A DNA stretch of 64,000 nt, taken from JAGXTF01 sp044224315 (GTDB lineage: Bacteria; Bacteroidota; Bacteroidia; NS11-12g; UBA955). Positions 10,137-18,533 of this stretch are shown one piece after another. The DNA is taken from contig JBGAKR010000004.1 of assembly GCA_044224315.1 (NCBI GenBank), forward strand, positions 1-64,000. The letters run 5' to 3'. Under the pieces are notes generated by a model. It worked only from the letters and a program-made list of their open reading frames with translations, searched no databases and was not told where the DNA came from. The translations under genes were made by a program, and so were the position numbers. Positions within the stretch are counted from its first letter, which is position 1, and every line of letters begins with the position of its first letter.

Positions 10137-10251
10137 ACTGTTTGATTTTGGTGTGGTACTGTTCAATCCATGCGCGGTTTTGTATTTAAAACGCACAGTT
10201 TCGTTAAACAATATCAGAGTATGGTCAGTTGAATATCAGTCCATTGTAAGC

Positions 10252-10288
10252 AAAACAAAAAACCCTGCTCAAATTTGAACAGGGTTTT
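10252..10288 (-). terminator. Rho-independent terminator between the two tonB genes
   Basis: AAAACCCTGCTCAAA (10259-10273) pairs with TTTGAACAGGGTTTT (10274-10288), nearly perfectly. On the minus strand the stem is followed by a T-rich tract. It lies 21 bases after the stop of the tonB gene at 10310 and so ends the exbB operon before the second tonB. Confidence 0.82.
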
Positions 10289-10309
10289 GAATATTATTTT
10301 TAGTTAAAA

Positions 10310-11131
10310 TTAATCCAGTCGCAGGCTGATGGGCACTACGCGGTAAGATTTCACAAACTTACCATTTACCATACCGGGTATCCAGTCGGGGCTGCTTTGC
10401 AGCACACGAATGGCCTCCGCAGTAAATTCTTTGCAAGATGCTGTTTCCTCAATTACCGAGATATTGCTCACTTTGCCTTTGGTGTTTACCACAAAACGCA
10501 ACAATACCGATCCGTTTATACCTTCATCCTGACAGCGAGCCGGGTACTGAAAATTGGCTTTCACAAATTCAATAAAAGCATCATCTCCACCCACAAACTT
10601 AGCTTGCACATCGGCCTTTACGGGGTCTTGGTTGCCACCGTTAGGGTCAAAAGGGCCAGGGTTGTTATTGTTGCTGTTTTCCTGAAAACCGTCATTACTT
10701 CCTGCAATATTGTTTTGGCCAGGGTTGGTTACCTGGTTATTGGGAGGCAAATCGGCTTCGTTGGTCGTATTTGGGTCGAAAGTAGGTTGGGCAAAAGCTT
10801 GTTCAGCCACTTGTTGTTTTGGAGGCTCTGGTGGTGGTGCTTCTTCCTTTTGCTTTTCTTCCGGCTCGTCTATTTCCTCAATGGTTTGGGTTTCTACTTT
10901 TACAGTTTTGGATTTTCCCTTGCCCCGGTTTTTATTCATTTCCTGAATAAGCGGAACTGCAGAAACAAAGGCTACGAAAGCAATCGCAACAAGGGTTGAA
11001 ATTACCTTGGATTTGCGGTATTGAGCGCGAATAAAGAATGCACCATAGGAGCGGTTCCTGTCACCGAATACCAGTTCCAACCTGTCATCCGACTCGGGTT
11101 GGCTCCACTTGTTAAAAAATTCGTTTGCCAT
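10310..11131 (-). CDS. tonB: TonB-family energy transducer (last gene of the exbB-exbD-exbD-tonB operon)
   Basis: The 273-residue protein has an N-terminal motif NKWSQPESDDRLELVFGDRN, one membrane anchor (STLVAIAFVAFVSAVPLI), an acidic Pro/Glu-rich linker (EEKQKEEAPPPEPPKQQ), an Asn/Gly-rich stretch, and a C-terminal TonB domain (GSVLLRFVVNTKGKVSNISV ... FVKSYRVVPISLRLD). It sits 3 bases downstream of an exbD gene, so translational coupling is likely. It is a paralogue of the gene at 9324 with the same order of parts. The role is coupling inner-membrane proton motive force to TonB-dependent outer-membrane receptors; which receptors it serves is not shown in the window. Confidence 0.9.
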   Translation of the reverse strand: MANEFFNKWSQPESDDRLELVFGDRNRSYGAFFIRAQYRKSKVISTLVAIAFVAFVSAVPLIQEMNKNRGKGKSKTVKVETQTIEEIDEPEEKQKEEAPPPEPPKQQVAEQAFAQPTFDPNTTNEADLPPNNQVTNPGQNNIAGSNDGFQENSNNNNPGPFDPNGGNQDPVKADVQAKFVGGDDAFIEFVKANFQYPARCQDEGINGSVLLRFVVNTKGKVSNISVIEETASCKEFTAEAIRVLQSSPDWIPGMVNGKFVKSYRVVPISLRLD

Positions 11132-11134
11132 ATA

Positions 11135-11776
11135 TTACTTCTTTCTGGCCTTGGCTATATCCAATGCCTTTTTCTCATCGGGATTTAAGGGTTCCTCTGC
11201 AACATAGTAACGTCCTACCTGGGTTAGCAAAAATTCATCTACTACATCAATCATATTGCGGTAGGTAGCTCCTTCATCATGCTTTACCACTACTGCAAAT
11301 TTGTCCTTACGCGCAGCACTATCAAGTTCAGCGTTTATCAATCGGATGGCTCCGGTATCTTTTTCGCTAACCTTGTTGAGTTTTTGTTGCAATTTTTCAC
11401 GAATGGCCAGCATGTTTTTGTTTTCGCGTTTCAACAAAGCACGCAGTCCATCTTTGGAATAGTCGGTTTCAAGCAGGCTATCGTATTTGCCTTTGCCCAC
11501 TTTATCATCCACATAGTAGAAAATCCGATTGTCGGCAGAAATTACCAGGGTTACCCCATGTTTCAATTTGGGTGGTTCGCCTTTAATTTCAGGTTTTTCA
11601 GGGAATATCATTCGCAGCACTTTGGGCTTGCTGAATGTAGAAGTAAGAACGAAAAACGTAAGCAGCAGGAATGCCAGATCCACCATGGGGGTCATGTCTA
11701 TCCGCGTGCTTAGTTTCTTGGCCCGTTTCTTATCGTGTTTACCGTGGCCACCGCCACCGCCTTCAATTTGTGCCAT
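11135..11776 (-). CDS. exbD: ExbD/TolR-family proton-channel protein (second of the tandem pair)
   Basis: The 213-residue protein begins with a His/Lys/Gly-rich cytoplasmic tail, then has the single ExbD membrane segment MTPMVDLAFLLLTFFVLTSTF, whose Asp is the protonatable residue of the family, and a periplasmic domain. It differs from the upstream paralogue in its longer basic N-terminus and a Lys-rich coiled-coil-like insert (residues ~95-150). The gap to the upstream exbD is 17 bases and to the downstream tonB 3 bases, so they form one operon. ExbD acts with ExbB and TonB in the inner membrane; two different ExbDs are common in Bacteroidota gene sets. Confidence 0.92.
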   Translation of the reverse strand: MAQIEGGGGGHGKHDKKRAKKLSTRIDMTPMVDLAFLLLTFFVLTSTFSKPKVLRMIFPEKPEIKGEPPKLKHGVTLVISADNRIFYYVDDKVGKGKYDSLLETDYSKDGLRALLKRENKNMLAIREKLQQKLNKVSEKDTGAIRLINAELDSAARKDKFAVVVKHDEGATYRNMIDVVDEFLLTQVGRYYVAEEPLNPDEKKALDIAKARKK

Positions 11777-11793
11777 TTCTTTATCTCCTTGCT

Positions 11794-12474
11794 TTAAATC
11801 CCTGTAGGTCTATCCTCCAGGCTGGTTATCATCTCAAACTCTTTAATTTTGGCCGCCCTAAAAATCCCAATCACAGCTTGCACTACATCGTACTTGGTTT
11901 TAGCATCCGCTTTAATGGCAAAACGCAGCTTTGATCGCGGATCAAAGGGTTGCTTCAAGGCTTCTGCTTTTTCTTTGCGTGCTTTAAAATCGTCGTATGC
12001 CGCCAGTCGGGCATTATAAGCCCAGTAATACAACTGACAGGTTTTACGACCGGCTGCGGAGGTGTCGTAGGGCACTCCGTTCATTTTATAATTACTTCTT
12101 TCAGCGGGTTCTTTCGACAAGTAATCCAAAATATTGCTAGCAGGCAATCCTATAGAGGAGGTGCCTACAAACTTGGTGCTGTCTTCTTTGGTAGCACTTA
12201 TTTTATATTTCTTGCAGATGTTCATAAACACTTTTCCTTTTACCGCGGGATAGGTAAGGTCCACAAAAGTGCGGCCGTCGGCATCAATGGTAATAAGGAA
12301 AACCTGTTTGGGCAGCAAACTATCGTTTGTACTGCTGGGAACATCAACCGTTACGGGTTCTGGCTGACGGAAACTGGAAGTAAGAATAAAGAACGTTACC
12401 AATAGAAATGCCAGATCCACCAGAGGAGTCATATCCAATGAGGGAGCCGAACGGGGCATTTTAATCTTTGGCAT
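11794..12474 (-). CDS. exbD: ExbD/TolR-family proton-channel protein (first of the tandem pair)
   Basis: The 226-residue protein starts MPKIKMPRSAPSLD followed by the membrane segment MTPLVDLAFLLVTFFILTSSF with the conserved Asp. It continues as a periplasmic ExbD domain with an insert rich in Tyr/Lys (residues ~120-190). It lies 49 bases downstream of exbB and 17 bases upstream of a second exbD. The protein is larger than enterobacterial ExbD (about 140 residues) because of this insert, as is usual in this phylum. Confidence 0.92.
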   Translation of the reverse strand: MPKIKMPRSAPSLDMTPLVDLAFLLVTFFILTSSFRQPEPVTVDVPSSTNDSLLPKQVFLITIDADGRTFVDLTYPAVKGKVFMNICKKYKISATKEDSTKFVGTSSIGLPASNILDYLSKEPAERSNYKMNGVPYDTSAAGRKTCQLYYWAYNARLAAYDDFKARKEKAEALKQPFDPRSKLRFAIKADAKTKYDVVQAVIGIFRAAKIKEFEMITSLEDRPTGI

Positions 12475-12523
12475 AGTCTTATTCTATGTGTATATATCGT
12501 TAAACGAAAAAAGGTAAATGATA

Positions 12524-13345
12524 TTATCCGTGGTGAGCCTGGAAGTCAGAAACAATAGAGTATCCAGCCTCATCCATGCTATAGGTCATGCTATCGATAC
12601 GGTTGCTGAAATAGTTGTAGAATACTACAGAAAGGGTAGAGGTAACAATACCCAATGCAGTGTTTACAAGCGCTTCAGAAATACCGGTAGCCAACGCAGC
12701 AGTATCGGGTGCACCCGCATTAGCCAGAGCTGAGAATGCGCGAATCATACCAAATACAGTTCCAATCAGACCCACAAGTACACCAATCGAAGCCATGGTA
12801 GAAATAATTACCAGGTTTCTGCTCAGCATAGGCATTTCAAGGCCGGTAGCTTCTTCCAGTTCTTTTTGGATGGCAATTACTTTTTCTTCACGGGTAAGGT
12901 TTTTATCGTTAGCGGCAAACTTGTACCGTCCCAATCCGGCTCTTACCACATTGGCAAGTGAACCCTTTTGTTTATCACAGGCATCGATGGCTTCATCAAT
13001 ACGGTGTGAAGACAGCAGTTCGCGCACACGGCGTATAAAGCTGGTGCTGTTGCCTTTGCCAGAAGCAATAGACAAGGCTACGAATCTTTCAATGATTATG
13101 ATTACCAGGGTAATAAATAAACCAATCAAAATTGGTACTATAAAACCACCCTTGTACATAATACCTAATATGTTTCCAACTTTTGGGTGACCTTTAATCG
13201 GGTCTCCACCCTCAAAGTTGATTGGGTTACCCAAAATGAATTTGTAAATCAGGTAACCTACAATTAGGGCAAAAATCATGGAACCCGCGGCAAACAAGCC
13301 CATTAGTGCTGAGTTGCCTTTTTTTGGTTGTGAAGGAGTATTCAT
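12524..13345 (-). CDS. exbB: ExbB/MotA/TolQ-family proton channel protein
   Basis: The 273-residue protein has a membrane segment near residues 17-40, a second around 80-100 (GFIVPILIGLFITLVIIII), a cytoplasmic helical loop, and the C-terminal MotA/ExbB core (MLSRNLVIISTMASIGVLVGLIGTVFGMIRAFSALA ... ISEALVNTALGIVTS). It is the first gene of the operon. I chose the ATG at 13345 (MNTPSQPKKG) rather than the in-frame ATG at 13378, because a -7-like TAATATTG lies at 13376-13383, with TTTG 20 bases further upstream. Transcription would then start near 13370, inside the longer version. The longer start would add 11 residues. Confidence 0.9.
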   Translation of the reverse strand: MNTPSQPKKGNSALMGLFAAGSMIFALIVGYLIYKFILGNPINFEGGDPIKGHPKVGNILGIMYKGGFIVPILIGLFITLVIIIIERFVALSIASGKGNSTSFIRRVRELLSSHRIDEAIDACDKQKGSLANVVRAGLGRYKFAANDKNLTREEKVIAIQKELEEATGLEMPMLSRNLVIISTMASIGVLVGLIGTVFGMIRAFSALANAGAPDTAALATGISEALVNTALGIVTSTLSVVFYNYFSNRIDSMTYSMDEAGYSIVSDFQAHHG

Positions 13346-13375
13346 ATTTCTGAATTGTGTCTTTTTACGAGGCTG

Positions 13376-13407
13376 CAATATTACTGTGGTTCAGTCTTAA
13401 AAGCAAA
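13376..13407 (-). promoter_or_regulatory. Probable promoter of the exbB-exbD-exbD-tonB operon
   Basis: On the minus strand, TTTG (13407-13404), a 20-base spacer and TAATATTG (13383-13376) match the Bacteroidota -33/-7 pattern (TTTG, TAnnTTTG) at 7 of 8 positions in the -7 element. It supports the shorter exbB start at 13345. Confidence 0.5.
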
Positions 13408-13432
13408 TGACCGAATTGTTAAGAGAATCCCT

Positions 13433-13468
13433 TTTGGCGACGAATGGCCATACTTTGGCGACGAATGG
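13433..13468. repeat. Two 15-bp direct repeats, 21-bp period, between divergent genes
   Basis: TTTGGCGACGAATGG occurs at 13433-13447 and again, identically, at 13454-13468. The 21-bp period equals two helical turns, as for operators bound by a dimer on one DNA face. The pair lies about 26 bases upstream of the putative exbB -33 element and about 130 bases before the plus-strand gene at 13597, so it could control either. Confidence 0.75.
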
Positions 13469-13596
13469 TGTTTTGGTTTCATACTTTAAGCGTTTATTTT
13501 TTAGTTTCAGTCAAAGAATAACGCGTAGTTGTTTCATATTTTGTCGATTCGCAGTAAAATTGAAGCAGTTTACACAAAGATTACAAACCCCATCAA

Positions 13597-15597
13597 ATGA
13601 AGAGATTTATCTGGATCGTTTTATTACTGGCACTGCTTGGCGGTGGCGGCTTTTTTGCCTGGAAATGGTTTTTTCAAAAACAAGAAACCATCGATGCCTA
13701 CAAACTCATTCCCGAAAATTCGGTTTTTATCGTTGAAACCGATGAGCCGGTAGAAGCATGGAAAACATTCAGCAAAAGCGCCCTGTGGCAACACGAGAAG
13801 AAATTTAAACCCCTGGGCGACATTGGCAAAATGGCCGATATGCTCTCCAATACCATTGATGACAATGACCTGATTTTTAGCGCATTCGGGCATCGCACAG
13901 TGCTTATCAGTGCCCATGTTATATCGGCAACCGACTTCGACTTTTTATATGTATGCGATATGAAAGAGGGTGCTAAGTTTAGTTCTGTGAAAGATGGAAT
14001 TTTAAGCCTTTTACAAAACAATGGCTACACGCATACTACCGAAACAATCGAAAACGCCGAGGTACATAAATTCTTCGACCCCAAAGATAAAAGTACCCTG
14101 CACATGGCTTTTGTGGCCAATCAATTGGTACTATCCTATAACTACGGCATTATCAAAGCATCATTGGGTGCCGAAAAGAACGGAGCTTTTGCTAAAAACG
14201 AGAAATTTAAAACCATAGCTGAGCAAACTGCGGCGGGCGGGCTTTGCAAAATATACCTCAACTATGCCCAACTGCCATCCTTTCTGGATGTTTATATGGA
14301 TGATGTTTCCGGGCTGAAATCCTTGTTTGGTTCCATGCATTTTACAGGTGCCAAAGCCGAAATGGATGATAATATTACCAAGTTTACCGGTTTTACCAAC
14401 ATTAATGATAGTATGGGCAGCCATCTCAGGGCCTTGAAACGCAGCGGCAATTCTAAAACCGGTGCCCAGGAAGTTTTATCCGAAAAAACCGCTTTTATGA
14501 TGAGCATGGGATTTCGCAGTTTTGGTAAATTTTATGAAAACCTGAAAGACGTAATGCGCGAAGACCCAAAATCAATGGCCGAATTTGAAAAAAATAAAAG
14601 GGTGGTTGAACGCCTGCTTCGCATTAGTGTCGAAGACGATATCATGGGTTGGATTGATGATGAAGTTACCGTTGCTCAATACCAGCAAGAAAGAGTAATC
14701 GGTTCAAAAGTAAATACCGTGGTAGCCATGAAAGCTGAAAGCCAGGAAAAAGCCATGGATAAACTGGGCAAACTGGAAAAACGGTTGAAACTGGTAGGTA
14801 AATTCAAATCTGAAAAATACAAAGACCACGAAATCCACTATATGGAAATCAGGGGATTGTTTAAACTATTCTTTGGTAAACTCTTTGATAAAATTCAGAA
14901 ACCCTACTACACCTATATCAATGATTATGTAGTGTTTTGCGACGACCCTTCTACCCTGCTCAGCACCATCGACGATTTTGAAGCCGGAAAAACCCTGGCT
15001 AAAAACGAGCATTTTTCGGCCTTCTACAGTGGATTCAAAAAGGAAAATTCACTGTTTACTTACCTCAATATGCGCAAGTATTTCCTCAATCTCAAAGGCG
15101 TATTGGATGCACCTAGCTACCAAAGCAGTTACACAAACCGCGAATACATAATCAGTTTTCCGCAAATGGGCTTTCAACTAACCCAAACCGATGAGCTTTT
15201 TGATACACGATTGCTCGTAGAATTCAATGCCCCCAATGAATTTGATATGGAAATAACCGAAGGGAAACCCATGACCATGGAAGATTTTGAGGAACTGGAC
15301 AGCATGAGTGAAGCCGATGTATTTATTCTGGAACATATCAATGGAAGCGTTAAAAAAGAGATGTACGACAACGGCAAGGTTAAAATCATTGCCAGCATGG
15401 ACAATGGCGTTTTAGACGGCCGCTACCTGGAGTATTGGGAAAACGGAGAATTAAAAGTGAAAGGCCGCTACAGCCAAGGGAAAAAAAGCGGTAAATGGTA
15501 CTTTTACAATGAGGCTGGTGAACTCGACCACAAAGAAAGGCATAGCCGCAAAGGGGATGAAGTAGAAATGCCACCGCCCGAGGAAGAGGTAAACTAA
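13597..15597 (+). CDS. Membrane-anchored protein with C-terminal MORN-type repeats, function unknown
   Basis: The 666-residue protein starts with an N-terminal membrane anchor (FIWIVLLLALLGGGGFFAWKW) followed by a large extracytoplasmic region of mixed alpha/beta character that I do not recognise. The last ~70 residues contain MORN-variant repeats (DNGVLDGRYLEYWENGELKV, then QGKKSGKWYFYNEAGEL), a feature of many Bacteroidota envelope proteins. The tail is acidic with MPPPEEE. It stands alone between the divergent exbB operon and the convergent sigma-factor operon. An effector or transport function cannot be deduced. Confidence 0.8.
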   Translation: MKRFIWIVLLLALLGGGGFFAWKWFFQKQETIDAYKLIPENSVFIVETDEPVEAWKTFSKSALWQHEKKFKPLGDIGKMADMLSNTIDDNDLIFSAFGHRTVLISAHVISATDFDFLYVCDMKEGAKFSSVKDGILSLLQNNGYTHTTETIENAEVHKFFDPKDKSTLHMAFVANQLVLSYNYGIIKASLGAEKNGAFAKNEKFKTIAEQTAAGGLCKIYLNYAQLPSFLDVYMDDVSGLKSLFGSMHFTGAKAEMDDNITKFTGFTNINDSMGSHLRALKRSGNSKTGAQEVLSEKTAFMMSMGFRSFGKFYENLKDVMREDPKSMAEFEKNKRVVERLLRISVEDDIMGWIDDEVTVAQYQQERVIGSKVNTVVAMKAESQEKAMDKLGKLEKRLKLVGKFKSEKYKDHEIHYMEIRGLFKLFFGKLFDKIQKPYYTYINDYVVFCDDPSTLLSTIDDFEAGKTLAKNEHFSAFYSGFKKENSLFTYLNMRKYFLNLKGVLDAPSYQSSYTNREYIISFPQMGFQLTQTDELFDTRLLVEFNAPNEFDMEITEGKPMTMEDFEELDSMSEADVFILEHINGSVKKEMYDNGKVKIIASMDNGVLDGRYLEYWENGELKVKGRYSQGKKSGKWYFYNEAGELDHKERHSRKGDEVEMPPPEEEVN

Positions 15598-15617
15598 ACT
15601 GAAAATTAAGTTGTTTT

Positions 15618-16133
15618 CTATCGCGGAATAGCCCTTCTTCTACCTTGCCCCATCCCTCTTCCACCAGGCCGTCCCTGCCCTTTCATTTCTTTGGCTTTGG
15701 CTATCAATTCTTTCTGTACCTCTTTGGTTACCCTGGGTAATATGATAATCTTTTTCACCGGGATGGCGGTTTTTAATTTTTCAGAATAGGTTTTAAACAG
15801 TTCCAATTCCTTCTCTCGCATTTTAGTGGCATCGGCTAGGTATTGCTTGGCTTCATCCTCGGTTAAATCCTCGGGTTTTTTGCCTTTCCATTTCTTATGA
15901 AACTCTTTCTTTGCATCGCGCAATTTTTGTTCATATTCATCAAATATTGGAAAGAACTTAGCCGCCTCATCTGCAGTTAATGCAAGCTTTTGGGTATATA
16001 ATTCCTTGCGCAGTTTTTTTAATTCCTGCAGTCGGTTTAATTTGGTGCTATCACCGCCTCCCTGCCCTAAAACCAAATTGGCCATGAGGGTAAATATTAA
16101 CAGGTTAAGGGTTTTTAAAATATTCATTTTCAT
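15618..16133 (-). CDS. Periplasmic Spy/CpxP-like helical protein (third gene of sigma-factor operon)
   Basis: The 171-residue protein has a signal peptide (ends VLGQ, residue ~24), then a highly charged alpha-helical domain with the pattern ELYTQKLALTADEAAKFFPI found in many Bacteroidota proteins near ECF sigma factors, and a Gly/Arg-rich basic tail (GRPGGRGMGQGRRRAIPR). The layout resembles Spy/CpxP periplasmic chaperone or stress-sensor proteins, though LTxxQ signatures are only approximate. The start ATG overlaps the stop of the upstream gene as ATGA, which suggests translational coupling. It is most likely part of the stress response run by the sigma factor at 16677. Confidence 0.78.
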   Translation of the reverse strand: MKMNILKTLNLLIFTLMANLVLGQGGGDSTKLNRLQELKKLRKELYTQKLALTADEAAKFFPIFDEYEQKLRDAKKEFHKKWKGKKPEDLTEDEAKQYLADATKMREKELELFKTYSEKLKTAIPVKKIIILPRVTKEVQKELIAKAKEMKGQGRPGGRGMGQGRRRAIPR

Positions 16134-16639
16134 GGCTTTATTTCTATATCATCAAATAATGCATTGTCATCAGTTAATACAATCAAACCCGCTTCTTCCA
16201 ATTCAACCGCCACTTGTTCATCGGCACTGCCAGGCAATACTACAGGAGTGGTACTTATCGGAGCTGGATCTGAAACTTGTTCTAAAATAGCATCCACCAC
16301 GGCCAGGGCATTTTTTTCCTGGGTGGCAGAGTCGGGTAAAAGCGCTGCTGTATCTTTTTGTATTACTGCTAAGGTATCCTTTTTAACAGGGTTCTGCTTT
16401 GCAATGGGAGTTTCTTTATTTGGTATAAAAATAAAAACCGATGTAACCACAACAGCAATGGCAGCAGCTGCTGCTGCTATCCATACCATATTCACCCTGC
16501 GCTTATGGGTTACTGTAAGTTGCTCTCCCCTGCCAGCATTAGGCCGTGCCATTCTTTCAGCCAACCTGCTTTCAAATCCTTCTAAATACCCGGGAGGGGT
16601 TTCAAAAGGCGAAGGGATTTTATCTTTATCGGTTTCCAT
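16130..16639 (-). CDS. Single-pass membrane protein, probable anti-sigma factor
   Basis: The 169-residue protein has a cytoplasmic N-terminus (ETPPGYLEGFESRLAERM), one membrane helix (MVWIAAAAAAIAVVVTSVFIFI, residues ~50-72) and an acidic periplasmic tail. It lies between an ECF sigma gene (37 bases upstream) and a Spy-like gene (4-base overlap). This position and topology are those of anti-sigma factors in Bacteroidota, but no zinc-binding anti-sigma motif (HxxxCxxC) is present, so the role is inferred only from context. Confidence 0.72.
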   Translation of the reverse strand: METDKDKIPSPFETPPGYLEGFESRLAERMARPNAGRGEQLTVTHKRRVNMVWIAAAAAAIAVVVTSVFIFIPNKETPIAKQNPVKKDTLAVIQKDTAALLPDSATQEKNALAVVDAILEQVSDPAPISTTPVVLPGSADEQVAVELEEAGLIVLTDDNALFDDIEIKP

Positions 16640-16676
16640 ACTCCTGTATCTTTAGATGTTCTGTATTCAAATAGGT

Positions 16677-17252
16677 TTAAAGCATTCGTTGTATTTGTTC
16701 CTCCACTTTTCTAACTGCATGAAAATATGAGGCTTTTAAAGCTCCGACCGAGGTTCCAGTGATATCTGCAATTTGCTCGTAACTGAGGTCATCAAAGTAT
16801 TTCATATGAAAAACCAGGCGTTGTTTTTCGGGCAATGTGAGCAGTATTTTTTGCAATTTTCTTTGCAATTCATCCCCGTTCATAAAGCTCCCTTGGTCTA
16901 TTAATCCCGACATTTCCACTGCGGCAGCATCCAAATCCATATTGGGTCTTTTTTTACGCAACAGGGTTAGGGCTTCATTGGTTGCAATGCGGTAAATCCA
17001 GCTAAAAAGTGCGCTTTCTCCTCTAAAATTGCCGAGGTTTTCCCATACCCTGATAAAGGTGGTTTGCGCTGCGTCATCCGCATCATCGTGGTCAATCACA
17101 ATACGCCGCACATGGTGATAAACCTTTTCCTTATACCGTCTAACAATTTCGTAGAATGCAGCCTGGGGTTGCCCGTTGGCAAATGCCTGCACCAATGCCT
17201 GGTCGGGCATAGCTGAGATATTTACAGTATTTAAAGGGGTTTCAGGCTCCAA
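16677..17252 (-). CDS. ECF-type RNA polymerase sigma factor
   Basis: The 191-residue protein has sigma region 2 (YEIVRRYKEKVYHHVRRIV ... DADDAAQTTFIRVWENLGNFRG ... WIYRIATNEAL) and region 4 (LLTLPEKQRLVFHMKYFDDLSYEQIADITGTSVGALKASYFHAVRKV) separated by a linker, the standard ECF layout. It heads a three-gene operon with a membrane protein and a Spy-like periplasmic protein, so it probably responds to envelope stress. The start could also be Met15 (MPDQALVQAF). Confidence 0.93.
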   Translation of the reverse strand: MEPETPLNTVNISAMPDQALVQAFANGQPQAAFYEIVRRYKEKVYHHVRRIVIDHDDADDAAQTTFIRVWENLGNFRGESALFSWIYRIATNEALTLLRKKRPNMDLDAAAVEMSGLIDQGSFMNGDELQRKLQKILLTLPEKQRLVFHMKYFDDLSYEQIADITGTSVGALKASYFHAVRKVEEQIQRML

Positions 17253-17347
17253 GTTTTACTTGGATTCAAAAAACGGACAAAGGTTTAACGCAAAAAAATG
17301 AGTTTATCCTCCAAGTGTCAATTGTCTAAGATAAGCGGCACCTGTGT

Positions 17348-18370
17348 TTACGGGGTATTTTCCCAACGTTTCAATACCGGGTGAACCAATGCCCTCCATA
17401 AGGGAGGAATTAGCGCCGGCAGAATAAGGCTGGCATAACCACCCGGCAAAACCGGACTATTCTTATAACTCTGTAGGGTGTGATAGGGTTTTGATGCGTA
17501 GTTATGATGGTCGGCATGCCTGCTTAATTCAATCAAAAAAAAGCGCGATACCACTTTGTCACAATTCCAGCTATGGTTTTCATTAACCCTTTCAGTCTCC
17601 TTGCGCACCAGACCATAATGCTCTATATAATTTACATACTCAAGCAGTAAATTGGCCAGCGCGATGTATACAATGTAAGCCCCCAATGCCACTGGCGAAA
17701 TCCCAAATAGCACAGCACCCATAATACAAAATTGAATAAGGGTATTTTGCAATAAAATATTAGATAGATTCCAAACCGATTTACCCAGTTTACCCAGCCT
17801 ATCTTTTTCTGATTGCCAACCCTGGCTAATTTGGCCAGCCATGGTGCGAAATTGAAATGCATACAGGCTTTCATTTTTCATAGCCGTGGCGGCGTCTTTT
17901 TGGGTGCCAACAAATCGATGGTGAATGCGCAAATGATGCACATAAAAGTAAATATTGCCGCTACTGGCCAGCAGGTATTTTCCCAAAAACTGATTCACAG
18001 GCTTTGCTTTGTGTATCATTTCATGCGCCACAATAATGGCCCCGGAACCCGCCTCGGCACCGCTGCTCAATGCTGCAAAAACGATGTAAATACCTTGCAG
18101 TTTACCAGTGTAAATTCCAAAAAAGAAACTGGCTAAAACAGCGGTGTGGGCGATTACATGCAAGAATAAAATCATCTCGGGAAAAACATCCCTTGCGCGG
18201 GTATGTTGGTTGTGGGTATTTGCTGGAGTTAAAATTTCGGCCAAACCCAATATACCAAAGCTGAATGCCAGATTTGCAAGGGTAAACCATCCTCCTGCAA
18301 GATTGCCCCAAATCGCCATACAGGCGGGCAAAAGACTTAGCAAATAACTTATATTTCGACGTAACCCCAT
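17348..18370 (-). CDS. AlkB-like membrane di-iron alkane monooxygenase / fatty-acid desaturase family
   Basis: The 340-residue integral membrane protein shows the ordered histidine boxes of alkane 1-monooxygenases: HEMIHK, HHLRIHH (in place of EHxxGHH), NYIEHYGL and SRHADHHNYAS. NYIEHYGL separates AlkB from ordinary desaturases. The enzymes insert oxygen into terminal CH3 groups of alkanes or related chains with electrons from rubredoxin. No rubredoxin gene is in the window, so the electron donor and substrate are open. The start at 18370 (MGLRRNISYLLSLL) fits the family's first membrane helix; an in-frame ATG at 18418 would add 16 non-hydrophobic residues. Confidence 0.86.
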   Translation of the reverse strand: MGLRRNISYLLSLLPACMAIWGNLAGGWFTLANLAFSFGILGLAEILTPANTHNQHTRARDVFPEMILFLHVIAHTAVLASFFFGIYTGKLQGIYIVFAALSSGAEAGSGAIIVAHEMIHKAKPVNQFLGKYLLASSGNIYFYVHHLRIHHRFVGTQKDAATAMKNESLYAFQFRTMAGQISQGWQSEKDRLGKLGKSVWNLSNILLQNTLIQFCIMGAVLFGISPVALGAYIVYIALANLLLEYVNYIEHYGLVRKETERVNENHSWNCDKVVSRFFLIELSRHADHHNYASKPYHTLQSYKNSPVLPGGYASLILPALIPPLWRALVHPVLKRWENTP

Positions 18371-18484
18371 GCTACAAATGTATGGAAGCCAATTTGAAGG
18401 CTGCAAGCCACTTGCCAATAATTATGCACCTACCGCCTGCTCCCTTTAATTGCCAAATAGTTTAATATTTATTTTACATTGGAG

Positions 18485-18514
18485 TTGAAATGACAAGTTT
18501 TTTGCCTATTTTTG
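18485..18514 (+). promoter_or_regulatory. Promoter of rplS
   Basis: TTG (18485-18487), a 19-base spacer and TATTTTTG (18507-18514) match the Bacteroidota -33 and TAnnTTTG -7 elements perfectly. The ATG at 18534 follows after about 16 transcribed bases. It serves as the in-window reference for the housekeeping promoter type. Confidence 0.8.
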
Positions 18515-18533
18515 CAGCCCAATTCATAAAATT

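Noticed and set aside
10397..10999. 200-codon ORF opposite tonB
   Set aside because: It lies antisense to a clear TonB gene and has the low-complexity Phe/Leu/Trp composition expected from the complement of Pro/Glu/Gln-rich coding sequence.
12660..13190. 176-codon ORF opposite exbB
   Set aside because: It is antisense to the conserved ExbB coding sequence and has no independent start signals or recognisable motif.
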